Of a DNA stretch of 64,000 nucleotides, positions 48,001-59,800 are shown piece after piece. How positions within the stretch are numbered: position 1 is the first letter of the stretch; each line of letters opens with the position of its first letter. The stretch is from Diploscapter coronatus. Its lineage: Eukaryota; Nematoda; Chromadorea; Rhabditida; Rhabditidae. Both the position numbers and the translations under genes were made by a program. The notes under the pieces were generated by a model. That model saw nothing but the letters and a program-made list of their open reading frames with translations. It was not told the DNA's origin and did no database searches. Where the stretch lies: assembly GCA_964036155.1 (NCBI GenBank), contig OZ038423.1:61147249-61211248 (forward strand). Reading direction: 5' to 3'.

Positions 48001-51000
48001 TTCGACGACATTCCGTTCCATCTGACGGGGCACATGGCGAACCCTGAGGCCAGAATTGATCCGGCCATTTTCCGATCCACGCTCTACATGATTCCTACCA
48101 GGTATTTTTGGAAAAAACAATACTCTAACATTCTGTTCTGAAAAAGACTAATCCAAATTTATATTTAAAATTTCAACGTTTTTTCTAAAGGCTACGATTT
48201 TCAGCGAGGAGCTACTCAACAAGTCCAGACTACCGTTCGGCATCACGCTCCACCCATTCAGGGATGTTAGGGTAAGAAACCTTCATATTTTGACATTATT
48301 TTCGAGGTTTCACTTTACTGAAGATTACGGTTCTTTGTGACAGTTGTTTGCTATTATTCTTTACATATACACAAGTTTTTTGAAACTTATCCGATCAAAT
48401 GTATTTTATAACTATTTCTGGCTGTGAGAGAAATTATTTCTAATTAATCCATTAATCCATATGCTTCAAGGATTTGTTATAATCAATTTAATCGATGTCG
48501 ATATTGGATCTGGAAGAAATAAAAAATGATGAAATTCCTCATTTTTGCAGAACCTGAACATCATCCAGACGAGCAACATCGTGCGTTGCCGCTACTGTCG
48601 GACATACATCAACCCGTACGTTGTGTTCCCCGATTCGAGGCATTGGAGATGCAATTTGTGTGGACGGTCCAATGATCGTAGGTTTTTTCTTTTATCTTCG
48701 ATCTTTATAAGTTTCAAACTTCGAAAAAAAGAATAAAAAATAGGGAAATTTTTCAAAACTTTAATAAAATCTAAACTTGTAGTGCCGGACGACTTCTCAT
48801 GGGACCCGGTGCGGAAGGCGTTCGGCGACCCGACGAATCGACCCGAGATCCAAAATGCCACCGTCGAGTATATCGCGCCAAATGAGTACATGGTGAGTGA
48901 ATTGTTAAATTTTGATATTTGTCAGAAAATTAAACCTTTTTTGAATGGCGAAACTGTCAAAATTTTGGAATAATGTTTCAACAATTTTTAAAATTTATGA
49001 GCTAACTTTTCAATGTAATGCATCGTTGAGTTCTGGAATAAAACGTAACATTATATCTTTATAATATAGTAGTTACTCACGAAAATCAAAAGATCTTCGA
49101 AATTTGACAATTTCACCAGTCATGCTTGTGCATTTTCTTTCCAAATTGCATCATCTCATTTAATTTCCATTACTATTACATTTTTTAAAAGAAAGCACAT
49201 GCACTTTTTGAAATGCAACTTTAAAAATTCTAACAACTTCTATCGCTTTCAACCTAATTTTGGAATGCACCTATTCTAATAGCTTCTAATTTTTCATAAA
49301 AAATAGCACTAACCTGAACTTTTAGCCGGTTCGCAAAAATCGCTTCAACCAAAATGAGGTTGGTTAGAATAGACAGTTTATGAGAAATAAGAGATAGATA
49401 GGTTTTTTCTTTTAATTTATCTCTGAAAAATACGCTTATTTTCCCCTTTGGCCGAATTGTAAGCGATTTTTGTGCATGCTTTTGTGAAAAAGACATTTTT
49501 GCAAATAGAAATTGTGAAAGTCAGTTTTGTCTTGGATCATGTATTTCTTTTTGCTCGAAAAGCTTTCGATGGTTTACATAAGTTTTAAAGTATTCATTTA
49601 TTTTAGTGTAAAATAAATTTATGATCCTTGGCGGCATAAACACAACCATTTAATTTTTTAAAATTCCCTAGCATGCAATCCCAGCAATGTTCTCAGTTTC
49701 TTTTTTCAAATTTCAACGTGTAATTCTAAAATTTGCAGGTCCGTCCACCGCAGCCAGCCGTCTACGCCTTCATCCTGGATGTTTCGGAAGAGGCTATTCG
49801 AACGGGTAAAATTTTCAATTTTTTCTGAGAAGAACAAACGCGTAGTTGCTTTATCCTGAAAAATGGTTCCTAAATTTTTCTTTGGAGAACTTTTTGTTTT
49901 TTCAGGAAACTTCTTTTATGAAAAGTAATCATTTCTGTAAATTTGCAGGCTATCTCCAATCCCTGTCCGAGCAGTTGCTCATTAATTTGGACATGTTACC
50001 AGGCGACGACAGGACTTTGGTGAGGTTTTTTTTTCAAGATAAATATATATATTTTTTAATCTTTATAGAAACAGGTTGCATTTAATTAGTAGTCTTCTAT
50101 CGTTATTCACTTTTATCATTGCTTTAGCAAACATTGAAATGTCGTTAATTAAAGGTCAAAATATTTGGTATAAGGTTTCAAAGATAGCTATATAAAACTA
50201 ATAATAAAAACGTATCTTGAACCTTTATTTAAACATATTTACTAAAAACTCAACACTTTTCCAGGTATCCTTTGTGGGCGTGGACAACGCGATTCACTTC
50301 TTCCAGTTTCCGGGCGGCAACAAAAATCCCGCTGAATTGGTTATCGAGGATCCCGATGGTAAACGATTTTCATTTGACATTTTTTAATTTTCAAAATTTT
50401 AAAGAAATGCAGTTTCCTTTTCATTTATGCTAGGTTCATTATCGAACTCGAATGAATTCAGACATTTTCCTGCCGACGAACACGGGTCTCTTGATCAATT
50501 TGAAGAAGAACAAGGATGCAGTCAGGTACTGTACTCGTAAATTATTCAATCCTATTAGCCTTAACTTTGAATTAAAATAATAAGAGCAGTTATAATATGA
50601 TGACATGGTTTTTTATTATAGAAACATACTATAGTTTGATAGAACCTCGTGTCGTCATGTTGCTGTTCCCATTAATAAATGCCAAACATTGCTAATTCGA
50701 GTTAGTCTGCTCCGAGTCAAATTAGTTATGCCTCTGATTTCAGGTGGCTGGTTCAAAAGCTTCCCGAGATCTTTTCGCGACCCGTCTCCAATTCAAACGC
50801 ACTCGGCGCGGCGCTCAACATCGTTCATGAACTTATGGTAGGAAAATTCTCAATATTTCATTTTTAAAATTCTTTTATTCGGCGCAAAATAATTACTTCG
50901 CTTTTATGACGAGGTACATATTGCGTACAAGGTAGAGAAGGTATTTCACTAACGCTTTAAAAAACTGAACATTTACTTTAGTGATTTTTAAATGTCTGAG

Positions 51001-54000
51001 TGGGAGATGAAAGATTCGAGGGTCCATAATGTTATTCGCCAAAATTTTTGGTGAATAACACTCGCCCTCCTCGGACATACGAGTATGTAAAACAGAAAAG
51101 AGAAAGTAGTGACGTGAAAAGTTTTGTAGAGCCTCGCTGGGATAAGAAAAGAGTGACGAGAGAGCATCGTACACCGTGTATAACACACGAACCGCGTGCA
51201 AACCATGTGAAAAATTGCAGCCCTGGTCCTGAAAACATGACCAATTACACAATTATAAAGCACGTTTCAATTTTCAGGAGGAAATCGGCGGTCGGATTAC
51301 GGTATTCCAAGCGACACTGCCGAATGTGGGTCCGGGCAGTTTGACGCAGCGAGAGGATCCCAATCAACGAGCTGCGGATGACGTGCAGAATCTAGGACCA
51401 GCCACAGACTTCTACAAACGACTTGCACTTGCTTGCACTGGTAAGGATTACTGTAGTTTTTCAAGTTTCACAGCATTCACTGAGAAGAGCAGAATTTTGA
51501 GGGATTTATTATAACCAAGAAAAACTTTATTTGTAAGAACTTCATACTATTGGAAATGGTTGAAAATTCACATATTGAGCCAATTTGACGTTTTCTATTA
51601 TTTTATATTTCATTTATTAGTGATTTTTATCTGAGTAAAAATTTGAAAAAAAAAAGGTTTTTCAGGTCACCAAGTCGCCATCGACCTCTTCATGCTCAAT
51701 CGACAATACGCCGACGTCGCTACGTTGTGTGAGTTCCTATTTTCAAATGTTTAATGTTATAACGATTAAGGAAGTAATATTTTCTAAATTATGGACTAAA
51801 TTTGATACTTTTGAAGCTTATCTTTTGCATTTTTGAAAATAGTCTACTTTTGGTTACAAAAGTTTGAGCTTGGATACATTGAAATTTGTAAAAGTATGAA
51901 TACATAAGATCATTTTAATCCAAAGGTTTTGAAGTTACGATATTTTTATTCGTATTTTAAAACTTCAGCGGACATAGCCAAGTACTCGACGGGTTGCATC
52001 TACTATTTCCCCGGATTCGATTTCGTCAACGAAGACTACCAGGTATAATATTCGCAGAAAACATTCATTCATTTAACCCTGTCTCAAATTAGCTGTAGTT
52101 TAAACTTGGAAGATATTAACTTAACAAAAGTCTTAATTGAAATTACCCGAGTTTTAAATTATATGGGATGATTTCAGCTGAAACGATTCGAGAAGATTCT
52201 CACTCGGTATTTGACCAGGAAAATCGGGTTCGAGGCGGTTTTGAGAATACGGTGCTCCAAGGGTAATTCTTTTTCGAAATATGCTAACTATCCTATTTTT
52301 TCTTTCGCAATTCCGTTATCCTTTTCTAAAGTGTGCTATTTTTTTAAAAAATTACTGCAGAATGACTCCGATTAATGTGGAAGAAATATAGGTTTTGATA
52401 CGAATTTCGATTTCCAGGCTTGTCGCTGTCGAATTTCCACGGGAACTTCTTCGTGCGCTCGACGGATCTGCTCTCGCTAGCGAATGTCAATCCGGACTCG
52501 GCCATCGCTGTTCAGGTTGGAATATTTTTCATGATTGACATATTTCGAACACGACTCTTCTTACAAGAACCATGACCTATATCAAGAAGTTGTTATTATT
52601 TTTTGAAAAATAGATATGGCATTAAATTAAACACAGTAGAAGCAAAACTTTATTTGATAAATTTGAAAGTTCCAACAATTCATCATGAAACTTAATTAGT
52701 AGTCAGAATTTGCACAGATCAATTTTTAAACTGGAAACTTTTATTTTTATGAAATTTTTCATTTGTAGGCGTGTATCGAGGAGAAACTACAGCCGGTTGC
52801 CTGTTTCCAAGCCGCGCTGCTGTATACCTCTTCGAAGGGAGATCGACGAATCCGCGTCCATACGATTTGTCTGCCAACTACGGGAGATCTGCAGAAAATC
52901 TACGAGCATTTCGACGTGAAAGCTGCCATCTCGTTACTCGTCAAAATCGGTGAGTTTTTCATTTTTATAAGAAAGATTTTAGTTGGTTACTTTATTGCTA
53001 TGACTATAAAATGGATTGAATATCAATTTTACAAAATCATATCAGTTTCAAATAGTCGATTAATTTTTTTTTAAAATCAAATCGAAGCTTTGTGCTCATA
53101 TTAACTATTTTTGAAGAGTTGCGTTAAATTTCATGTCATTTTGAAGCATATTTAATTTTTTAGGAGTGGATCGAACGATGACGGGTCAGCCGATTCAGGA
53201 CTCTCGAGAGGCGATTATCAACGCGGTCATGGACAGTCTGGGAGCATATTCCAAAACCATCGGGCAGGGAAGAGCGGGTATTTTCTTAAAATAAAAATAA
53301 TTTTCATCTGAAAACGGCATAAATCTCCCAAATTTTTAATTTTTTAAATTTATTTATCTTTGATTTTTCAGGATTGCTAGCTCCCAAAGAAGGCCATCTC
53401 AAGTACTTCCCGCAATACGCGTTAACCATGCTCAAACATGTAGGTTTCAAGAAATTTTTACTAGAAAACTAACTTCTCTGCGTTTGACTCGAGGATCTAT
53501 GATTGAATTAGTACAGCTGCTGATGCTCTATTAAGATGATGTTAAACATTTTCTCGATACATTTCAATCTATATGGGAAATATAAATAGAATATTTTCCC
53601 ATTTGATTGACCTGGACTGGATTAGCCGTTTTTAGTTAAGGTTTACTGAAAATTTCAAATCTTGTTAATATATATGTTTCATAAAACAGCCAAAAACATT
53701 TCACTTCATCACATCTCATTATCATTATATCTCATTATTTTTACAAATTTTTCAGACGGCATTCACGGCAGGCGGCCGCTCGATCAAGTTGGACGAGCGC
53801 GCTGCAGCGATGCTCATGTTCCGGTTCTGCCCCCTTGAGCAGATCCTCTCCGAGCTCTACCCAAAACTCTACAGGCTCAATCAATTGGCTCAGGTATGAA
53901 AATTGAAATATTTTTTCGTTATAATTTTGGAAATAATTTCTAAAATGATAGGTGTTTTTTGAACATGTCTTTTTTCAATTTCATTTTTTTTCCAAGGGAT

Positions 54001-55257
54001 GGCATATTCTACAATTTTATAGGGTTTTTTCACGAATATAATATATTCTAAATTTTGAAAGTTGACTTTTCAGCCTCCAGTCGGGAGAGACGAGAACGGA
54101 GAAGACATAATCGAATGGCCTCAGCCACTGCCCTGCTCCTTCGAATACGTTCATCGGTAGGTTTCAAACAAAGTTTATATGATTTTGAATTTCCACATAG
54201 ATGCTGGTTATCTTTGAAGCAAATTTGATATTCTTTGAACAGGTTTCAAGATTTTGTTAAATTCACTATCCCTTTTCCTTCACTAGTGTCTTTATCTTGG
54301 GTTTTTCTTTTACAGAAGATGTCACAATGCACTTTAAAACTTGGAAATTTCAGAGACGGTGCTTATTTGCTGGAAACGGGCTCAGCGCTCTATCTGTACG
54401 TCACGCCCTACACAGATCAGCAGTTCATGCTCGATGCATTCGGAGCGGATTACAATAACATCAAGCAGGTTAGATAATTGAAATTTGTTATGAAATTAGA
54501 TTTGTGTTGTGGGAAGTCCGACATAACCATAAAGAAATAGAGTAAAGACTTTGCTCCGGTACTATTTCGTATAAAGGTGATATTTGTCATGTTGAGTATG
54601 CTTCTATTGTTTGTATTCTTTCAAAACTACAACAAAATAAAATTTTTGTGATGATTTCAGTGCCTACTCGATGAGGTGAATAATGATGTGGCAAAGCGAG
54701 TGCAGGCGTTCATCAAGAAGGTCGTTGGGCTCAAGTTCTACCTCGGCCCGCTTATCATAGTCAAGTGAGCGATTTTTTGTTTAATAAATAAAAACGAAGG
54801 TTTGTTAATTTTCTAAATTCGAAATAAATTTCAAAAGTTACTAGTCTCTTTCAATAACAATTATATACGTTTGTCAAACTCAGCAATTTATAGAATGTTT
54901 CACGAAAATCTTAAATCTTAAAAGAAATGTCACTTTTTGCAAAAGCAATACATACGCTAGTCAACTAAAAATATGATCATAAGTTTCATAAAAATGCTAA
55001 AATTCGCTACTTTCTTTCAACTTATTAACATGTAGTCTGTAGCCCAATCAAACAAATAATCTATTTTCAATGAATATGACCTCGTACTATGTTTAAAGCG
55101 TACTAATCGTAAATGATGTTGGCTAAAATGCATTTTTTCCAGAGAGGACCTACCCAACAAGCAGCTGTTCGCCCGACGACTGGTGGACGACCGGACGGAG
55201 AGCACGTTCAGTTACGTAGAATTCATCAACTATATTCGCAGAGAAATGAACAAATAA
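45078..55257 (+). CDS. sec-24.2: SEC24 COPII cargo-adaptor subunit (Sec24A/B type)
   Basis: Thirty-one coding exons were traced; their lengths sum to 3351 nt (1116 residues), all phases consistent. The first is ATGCATCAG (45078-45086), the second 45298-45572, the last 55143-55257. Residues 1-380 are a Pro/Gln/Ser/Ala-rich disordered N-terminus, as in metazoan Sec24. The core follows: zinc finger C454-x2-C457 ... C475-x2-C478 (CRYCRTYINPY, WRCNLC), trunk domain from VRPPQPAVYAFILDVSEE (521 onward), then beta-sandwich, helical domain (KTIGQG...AAAMLMFRFCPLEQ) and the C-terminal gelsolin-like part (LETGSALYLYV, SYVEFINYIRREM). SEC24 pairs with SEC23 in the inner COPII coat at ER exit sites and selects cargo. 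The core reads as Sec24A/B; the neighbour ccr-4 supports sec-24.2. The start Met is the least certain point: the frame stays open upstream for 24 codons without another Met. Confidence 0.95.
51031..51059. repeat. Near-perfect hairpin in a sec-24.2 intron
   Basis: GTTATTCGCCAAAA is followed immediately by its inverse TTTTTGGTGAATAAC, 14 paired bases with almost no loop, inside the intron 50838-51277. Surrounding purine- and CpG-richer sequence differs from the other introns of the gene. Confidence 0.55.
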
Positions 55258-55921
55258 GACGTAGCGTCATTTATGAAAAGAATGCTGTAAAAATCCGGAC
55301 GAAATATGATGTCATTTACTCAAAGACAGCAAAGAAAGCACAAATGAAGTTGGTATCATTTTTATTCCCACTTGTTTTATTTTTATGGAATTCAAAGGGA
55401 ATCCTGATCGTGGATTTGATTTTTCAATTGACATAGGTTCAGTGAAATTACATATGCGTAGGGCGAAGTTTCCGGTTTGATGTTTTGGACGTGTCGGATT
55501 ATTCGAGAAATTTACATTTGTTCTTGAATTTTGTAGACAAGTTTCAGCCAAATTAAAAATATGTAAGAAGAATCACATCATTTAGTGCTCCTTCTAAAAG
55601 AAATGCAAGTAGTTTAAAAATCAAACTCGCTATCAAATTTCCCTCAAAATTCCGTGTTATATTCTGGGCTGACGGGGTACGTTATTTTCGTTTTTCCAAT
55701 CCTTCATTCATATTCGTTATGAAGTTTATGTCTTTGTTCTACTTTTGCTCCCAACAAAGGATAAATACTAGTTGATTTTTCGCCACTTTTTCTGCCAAAG
55801 TTAGCGGTTTTTTCGTCCCCTTTTCCGTTAAACTTATCATTTTCCACTCTTGGAGCCCCGGTATAATATCTATTTTTATCAATTCTTTCCTGATTTAATC
55901 GTAAAATGGAAAATAATCGTT

Positions 55922-55990
55922 TAGCGTAAAATATGCTCCATTGCTAAATTTGACTAATATTTAGAAATGGAGCACATTTTACATGAGCTA
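55922..55990. repeat. Palindrome of the CTCCATTGCTAAAT family, copy 2
   Basis: GTAAAATATGCTCCATTGC and, inverted, TGTAAAATGTGCTCCATTTC flank a short loop (TTTGACTAATATT). The outer TAGC/GCTA bases extend the pairing. Same family as 33448-33516. Confidence 0.6.
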
Positions 55991-56809
55991 TTTATTTTTC
56001 CGTTTTTTCTCCAAACATTTTTTTATGTTCATTCTCTCAGGTTGAACTTGCGTTTAGCCAAGCCCTTTTTTCTAAATTCGAGAGAAATTGAACAGTACAA
56101 ACACAAATAATTCTTCTTTCCAATTTTATTACCTGAAAATTTGAATAATTCTGACCGTTTTTTATTGCAATAGATTGAGCCAATTATACCTTCTTTCTTG
56201 GCTATGAAATTGCAAGATGTTTGAAACGCGCTTCGATTTTATTGAAAAGATCAGTTCTAGAAATCGTTAGTTTGTTCAGTTTCTTCAAAAAGTAATTATG
56301 AGGTTTTTCTTCAATTTAACATGAAAAGTTCAACTACAAGGAGCGCACTTTTCAAGGACCTGTAGTTGCATAGCCAAAATTCATTGTCAGTGATAGGGAA
56401 ATGTTTTTCGTGAATTTCGTAGTTTAATTTTATACGGCTCGTCTCTTTTTTGTGAGAAACTCCTTCTGAAATTGTTCTCTGCAAAGACGATTTTTATTGT
56501 TTTTCTTTTAAAAATCTAAAGTCTGTGATTCAGAAATTCGCGATTATTTAAGTTTTCCATGATTTTTCGTCGATACATATTTTTGATTTGATTGTTCAAA
56601 CCGTCTTTGATTTTTTGAAGATTTCCCTTTTGTTAGAGTTGAATGAAGTAAAGTTTTATGAAAATGTTTCAGAAAATGCTGTAGTTCAGAAAATTGTTGG
56701 GATTTCAATTTTTGAATATCTTTGATATTTTTATCTCGATTTTTCAGAAACTCTTTTCAGAGAGATTGATCTTTTTCTTCAGGAAAAATATCCTCTTAAA
56801 ATTAGATCT

Positions 56810-56819
56810 CTTTTCAGAG
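56810..56819 (+). promoter_or_regulatory. Probable spliced-leader acceptor just before the WDR46 start codon
   Basis: CTCTTTTCAG ends two bases before the ATG at 56820 (TTTTCAG/AG/ATG). No upstream coding exon precedes it, which is the classic layout of a nematode trans-splice acceptor with a minimal 5' UTR. A conventional 5' UTR intron is the alternative. Confidence 0.55.
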
Positions 56820-59800
56820 ATGCCAAAAGTGACGTTGAAAGTCGAAGACGTGACGCCGTCCGACGGCGTCAAAGTGGAGCGAATGAACTACAGGGATTAC
56901 AGGAAATTCAAGAACAAACTCGAGAGAAAATCGATGGGCGTGAAATCGGACAGGTGAATGGATTGTTGCAATTCGAAGGGTTACTGTAGTTCAGATAATT
57001 AGTTTATTTTCTTAAAGTTCTGACTTCTCCCTGATATACTAATTTGGGATAGTTTTCTCTACTTCACTATTTACTTGAAACTTGTTTATTTGATTTTTTG
57101 CTGGAAATCAAAATTTTCAGACCCAAATTCAAGCGTCCCGAAAAAGACCCTTTTCCTGACAAGCCGGAAATCCCGAAGGAACGAATTCAGAGGCATGATA
57201 GAGGGGCGGCTGATATTGATCCGGGTAAAAAATTAAATTTGTTTTAAAATTTGGAAAAAAAAACCTGATTTTTATTTTAGAAGCGATGCGTTCGACGTTC
57301 CACGCGAAGAAATTCAAGGAGAAGCGACGGAAACTGATCGAAAGAGCCGAAACGACCGCCAGGGCGGAAATTCTCAATCAGGAAGAGGTAGGAAATGCAG
57401 TTTTCTTTTATTTTGTTAATTCCTTGTTGCTGAGGATTCTTATCGTCCGAAGAAATACCCTTTTCTCAGAGGGCACCGTTTGAAACGTGGAAAATTTTTT
57501 TTTATACTTTAGTGAAGATGGAAGACATCACGATCATTGCCAAGAATTGTGTTACTTTTCGAAAATACATTATTTTAGACCTACAGCACTTTTAAGTTTT
57601 TGAATTTTCTAAGGAAAATTTAAAAAAAAAAATCATAATTTTCCAGGAAGGCTACCTCGAAGCGGATGACGGCGAGTTGACCTACACGATTCGGCAACGG
57701 GAAATCGCCGCCGCGTCGGATTTGGCCAGTGCAGCTAAGGTTCGAAAAAATTGTATTTTTTATTCCTAGATTTTTTATAACAAAGTTCTATCTTTTCTCC
57801 TATATTTAGGAGAAAAACTTTTTATTCAATTTTTAACGAAGAAAAACTTATAGTTTAGCAAATTTTCAGTGCTTCGACCTGCATTTCCCCCAATTCGGAC
57901 CCTACCACATCGACTACACCGACAATGGACGCTTTCTGTTGTTGGGTGGGGTTTTTTATTTACATAAAAACTAGGTAGATATTTTACCAATCCTCAATTG
58001 ATATATTCTGGAATATTTAGACTTTCTGAAACGTATATTTATCATTTGAAGGCATTTTCTTATTCATCCAGTTTAAATTTTCAACACTAGTAATTTCGAT
58101 GGATCAACGGAAAGATTTCTTGAGCCATAAATGATGTTTCCAACTTACTTCAAAAATAAATAAAAAATTCAGGAGGCAAGAAAGGTCACGTCGCTTCGTT
58201 GGACTGGCAGACGAAAAAGCTCCACTGCGAGCACAACGTCATGGAGAAGGTGCAGGATGTTAGGTAGGGTTTCTGGAAAATTTTTGAAAAAATGTTTGGA
58301 AAAAGTAATCTTTAGCAAAATTATCTTTCAGTTGGATGCACACGGAGAACATCTACGCCGTCGCACAGAAGAACTATCTCTACGTCTATGATAATCAGGT
58401 AAATTTTGATGAGATTTTAAATGTTTCAATATTTGCTTAATTTCCAAGTGCATTTATTTTGCTAATAACTCCAGTATAGTCCAATTCGACAATTTCAGGG
58501 CACCGAGCTGCACTGCGTCAAGGAATTCGGCGACGTTTGTCGATTGGAATTCTTGCCCAGACATTTTCTGCTCGTTGGAGGGGTGAATTTTCTACTTTTC
58601 TTTAAAATTAAGGCATCTAGAACACAATGTCAGCAAAAATTATTCCTAATTAAATTTTTGAAGCATATTCTATTAATTCTAAAATTCTGATAAGGTCTTT
58701 CGTTCGAATAATAATTTATTAGTTCAGGCCCGTAACTCGTTCCTCCGCTACCTGGATGTTTCGATCGGTAAGATGCTGACTGCTTTTCCGACTAAGACAG
58801 GTAAGAATTAAAATTGTATTTGACGTGCATTCTAAATTGGAACCAGTCAATTTTTATATTTTTCAGGCGGCCCCTTAGACGTGATTTGCCAAAACCCTGC
58901 TAATGCCATCATCCACACCGGACATACGGACGGAACCGTCCAGTTATGGTAGGTAATTTTCAGATTTTTAAAACTTGCTTTCAAATAAGTTCCAATTATT
59001 TCATAAAACAAGATTTTTCCTCTTTTAATACGAGAGAGTCACTAGATTATCTCACTCCAAATATTCTTGAAATATTCTCGATGAATTATATACGTTTCAT
59101 CCAATTGCTATAATACAGAGGGTGTTCATTCATAGTTTAACAACTTACTTTCCTGAATAACTTTTTTCAGAAGAATGAGTTGTTAAACTATAAATGAACG
59201 CCCTGTAATTTCTTCAAATGACGTTTGATTTCACGTAGTGTTAGCAAGCATTATCTAACAAATAAAATAATAAAACTCTGATAACTTCGAAATCTCCTAT
59301 CCCTACATACTATTTTGCCAAGTTGCGAGATTTCCAAATACCCTGAAAATCTTACTTTTGCAGGTCCCCGAACGTGAACGAGTGCCTGGTGAAGATGTTG
59401 GCGCATCCAGCACCGGTCAAGGGCGTCACCATCGACGATTCGGGCACGTACATGGCCACTACTGGGTTGGACAGGAAGTGCAGGTGGTTTTTTTAATTCA
59501 TTTTTCTTCTTATTCATATCGCGAAAACCTAAGCCTTACCTATCGATGCTTCATAAACCTGCCAATTTTATGTTCTTTGAAAATTTACTTTCTTATTGAA
59601 AAACGAATTATATCGGGCTTAAATTTGCTTAGTTCATTTGTTGAATTTTTGAAACTCTCCTTTATTATGTTTGAAATTAAATTTTATCGTGAAGAGAATC
59701 AAAACTTTTACATATTCTTCGTTATATCAATCTCTTGAAACTCACTTTTAGCAAATCTTATTTAAATTTCCAGCATTTTACATCAAATTATCAAATTTAG

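Larger units (their letters stand above)
55258..56819. other. Intergenic region between sec-24.2 and the WDR46 gene
   Basis: Carries the sec-24.2 3' end and, at its right edge, the trans-splice-like acceptor of the WDR46 gene. AT-rich with no recognised gene. The palindrome 55922-55990 lies here. The 1.56-kb spacing is much larger than the ~100 bp usual inside nematode operons. Confidence 0.6.

Noticed and set aside
55257..56820. sec-24.2 and WDR46 gene as an operon
   Set aside because: The 1.56-kb spacing is far larger than typical nematode operon gaps, and no SL2-type U-rich element was identified.
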